Assembly: GCA_016839385.1 (NCBI GenBank)
Contig: JAEOUK010000160.1
Span: 1 to 6,716 of the forward strand
Length of the DNA: 6,716 nt
Source: Promethearchaeota archaeon
GTDB taxonomy: Archaea > Asgardarchaeota > Lokiarchaeia > Sigynarchaeales > MK-D1
Direction: 5' to 3'
Below, one piece after another: positions 5,288 through 6,716 of the stretch (within the stretch, counting starts at the first letter, position 1; each line of letters starts with the position of its first letter). The notes beneath the pieces are model-generated. The model saw nothing but the letters and a program-made list of their open reading frames with translations, had not been told where the DNA came from and made no database searches. A program made the translations under genes and the position numbers.

Positions 5288-6447
5288 AAAGGATTTTTTC
5301 CTAAAATCATGATCTCTGTCCATAAACTTCCACCAAATCCCATCGCAAGTGCCTTTTCTACATCTGGAACTTGACGTTTTTCACCACGCTCCATAATTTG
5401 AATAGCAGCTTCAGCTACTCTTACTAAAGCGGTAGCACCAATGGGATTCGTGCTCAATACACCACCCGATGGATTGATTGGAAATTCTCCACTCATTTGA
5501 GTTATTCCTTCGTCCAATAACTTTCCGCCTTCACCGGGTTTACAAAAGCCTAACGCTTCAGTCCAAGAAAGCTCACTCCAAGAAGTTGGTTCATAAATTT
5601 CTGCAACATCTAAATCTTTTATTGGATTTCTTATTCCTGCTTTTTTATATGCTTTCTTTGATGCTATTGTTGCAGTAGGAAGATCAAACATTTTGTCATC
5701 AGTCCCAAATGTATAATAATGAGCCGTTTCTACAGCGTGGAACCAAGCAGGATTGTCAGTAATTTTTCTTGTTTCTTGCTCGTTAGCGTAAATAAGCGCA
5801 CAAGCACCTTCACTTTGAGGACAGCAATCGTGCAATCTTAAAGGGTATGCTATCATTTGTGAGCTCATAACGTAATCAATTGTAATCTTAGGCATCTGTA
5901 AGTGAGCAAACGGATTATTAGCAGCGTTACTTCTATTTTTTACCGTTACCTTTGCAGCTTGTTCTGAAGTAATTCCATATTTAGCAGAATACATACCTGC
6001 CATAAGAGCTAGCGGACCTAACGCTCCAGCTAAAGAGGGTCGCTCCCATACTGGATCGAATGCTGTAATTATACCTGTTGTAGCTCCGCCTTCGTTTAAC
6101 TTTTCCCAACCAATTACGAGAACATTATTATAAATTCCTGAGGCAACATTATGATACCCACAAATTGCTAAAGAACTGCCAGTAGTTCCTCCTGTAGCTA
6201 CCTTTACTACGGGTTTTAAGTACCCAGGTGCTGCTTCAATTCCGCACATCAATTCCGAAAAATTAATACCTTCAAAATGATCCATATTCCCAATAATGAT
6301 TGCATCAATCTCTTTAGGTTCAAGTTGGGCATCGTCAAGGGCCATTTTAACTGCCTCGTAGATCATCTCAGGAATATTCACATCTCTTCTTTTGCTTCTG
6401 AATTTTGTTTGTCCTATACCAACAACGGCTACATCGTGTTTAGTCAT
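5281..6447 (-). CDS. Thiolase-like protein (SCP-x type), catalytic residues replaced
   Basis: Thiolase-superfamily protein of 388 residues, a full-length SCP-x-type chain starting MTKHDVAVVGIGQTKF. The fold landmarks are intact: HDCCPQSEGACAL (207-219), EALGFCKPGEGG (297-308) and NPSGGVLS (325-332). The chemistry residues are not. The nucleophilic Cys position in the CSTGS-like segment is Gly87 (GGTTGSS, 86-92). The HDCF motif reads YEPT, so Tyr285 replaces His. The GHP motif reads TNP with one residue fewer, putting Asn334 where His should be. A standard thiolase reaction is therefore unlikely. The DUF35-partnered retro-aldolase Ltp2 of steroid degradation is also a thiolase-fold enzyme without the usual Cys, so C-C bond cleavage or formation without an acyl-Cys intermediate is my preferred reading. 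A non-catalytic partner of the adjacent paralogue is the alternative. It starts 2 nt after that paralogue and overlaps the ribosome site of the first DUF35 gene. Confidence 0.9.
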   Translation of the reverse strand: MTKHDVAVVGIGQTKFRSKRRDVNIPEMIYEAVKMALDDAQLEPKEIDAIIIGNMDHFEGINFSELMCGIEAAPGYLKPVVKVATGGTTGSSLAICGYHNVASGIYNNVLVIGWEKLNEGGATTGIITAFDPVWERPSLAGALGPLALMAGMYSAKYGITSEQAAKVTVKNRSNAANNPFAHLQMPKITIDYVMSSQMIAYPLRLHDCCPQSEGACALIYANEQETRKITDNPAWFHAVETAHYYTFGTDDKMFDLPTATIASKKAYKKAGIRNPIKDLDVAEIYEPTSWSELSWTEALGFCKPGEGGKLLDEGITQMSGEFPINPSGGVLSTNPIGATALVRVAEAAIQIMERGEKRQVPDVEKALAMGFGGSLWTEIMILGKNPLR

Positions 6448-6449
6448 TT

Positions 6450-6716
6450 TTATTCACCTCCAAAAATTAAAACGCAATTTCCTTGAGAGCAAATACCGTT
6501 CATACCGTAAGCAAGACCAGTTTTTGCGTTGGAAATTTGTCTTTTCTCTGCTTTTCCTTGTAGCTGTAAAACAATCTCAGCTACTCTAATTAAACCATTA
6601 GCCATGGTGGGATTGCTGGATAATACACCTCCAGAGGGATTTACTGGGATTGACCCATTCATTTCTGTTTCACCGCTTTCGATGAACTTACCACCTTCTC
6701 CCTTATCACATAGACC
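6450..6716 (-). CDS. Second thiolase-like protein (C-terminal part only)
   Basis: The reading frame is open to the right edge of the window, so this is the last 88 residues of a gene whose start lies outside; the ATG at 6662 is internal. The visible segment begins GLCDKGEGGKFIESG and contains NPSGGVLSSNP, then RVAEIVLQLQGKAEKRQ, and ends in CVLIFGGE. It aligns along its whole length with the C-terminus of the next gene (GFCKPGEGGKLLDEG, NPSGGVLSTNP, RVAEAAIQIMERGEKRQ), so the two are tandem paralogues. The GHP motif is likewise replaced by SNP, with a diverged TMANG after it. The last 25 residues differ clearly (GMNGICSQGNC against GFGGSLWTEIM), so they belong to different subfamilies, perhaps two subunits of one complex. 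The state of its Cys and HDCF positions cannot be seen. Confidence 0.88.
   Translation of the reverse strand, partial: GLCDKGEGGKFIESGETEMNGSIPVNPSGGVLSSNPTMANGLIRVAEIVLQLQGKAEKRQISNAKTGLAYGMNGICSQGNCVLIFGGE
6454..6461 (-). promoter_or_regulatory. Shine-Dalgarno site formed by the last codons of the upstream thiolase
   Basis: GGAGGTGA on the - strand, a full match to the anti-Shine-Dalgarno core, ends 6 nt before ATG 6447. It is spelled by the final Gly-Gly and the first two bases of the Glu codon of the partial thiolase gene, whose stop is 2 nt from the next ATG. This supports coupled translation of the two thiolase-like proteins. Confidence 0.85.

Noticed and set aside
5281..6447. Mevalonate-pathway acetoacetyl-CoA thiolase
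   Set aside because: The Cys nucleophile, HDCF His and GHP His are all replaced and no HMG-CoA synthase gene is adjacent.
6450..6662. A complete 70-residue small protein starting at the ATG at 6662
   Set aside because: The frame stays open to the window edge and the residues before the ATG align with the neighbouring thiolase; it is the tail of a truncated thiolase gene.
1..6716. CRISPR array, insertion sequence, tRNA, rRNA or phage genes
   Set aside because: I found no regularly spaced repeats, transposase motifs, terminal inverted repeats or RNA gene signatures on either strand.

Overview
The window is AT-rich and most likely comes from an uncultured archaeon. An Asgard (Lokiarchaeia-type) lineage is my best guess, but nothing here proves it. 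The evidence is: non-canonical SCP-x-type thiolases paired with DUF35 zinc-ribbon/OB-fold proteins, a combination widespread in archaea; T-tracts without GC-rich hairpins at gene ends; strong GGAGGTGA-type ribosome binding sites; and AGA as the dominant arginine codon in most genes. There is no rRNA, tRNA or marker gene to settle the lineage.

Left block (1-1196, + strand): the C-terminal part of a polar amino-acid ABC transporter ATPase, cut by the window edge, followed 5 nt later by its membrane permease (GlnP/HisM family). No substrate-binding protein is in view. This pair uses CGN arginine codons almost exclusively, unlike everything to its right, which suggests a different origin or a contig junction. 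A 167-nt AT-rich gap with T-tracts and a perfect 8-bp inverted repeat separates it from the next gene.

Middle block (1364-3294, + strand): a complete low-specificity L-threonine aldolase (PLP enzyme), then a crotonase-superfamily protein. The crotonase lacks both classical hydratase glutamates but carries a Glu at the position used by enoyl-CoA isomerase-type members. A convergent T/A-tract region (3295-3418) closes this block and the opposing one.

Right block (3419-6716, - strand, read right to left): the C-terminus of one thiolase-like protein (cut by the window edge), a complete second thiolase-like protein, two paralogous DUF35 proteins and a second crotonase. The first four are tightly packed. 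Two of the junctions have the Shine-Dalgarno sequence overlapping the stop codon or last codons of the previous gene. The crotonase follows a 68-nt gap with a possible promoter of its own. The layout suggests an acyl-CoA processing module in which thiolase-fold subunits work with DUF35 partners on CoA thioesters handled by the crotonases.

The most interesting point is that the complete thiolase-like protein has lost the usual catalytic residues: the nucleophilic Cys is Gly, the His of the HDCF motif is Tyr and the His of the GHP motif is Asn. The adjacent partial paralogue shares the last change. Ordinary thiolysis or Claisen condensation is therefore unlikely. A retro-aldolase-like reaction, as in the DUF35-partnered steroid enzyme Ltp2, or an unknown reaction is a reasonable hypothesis.
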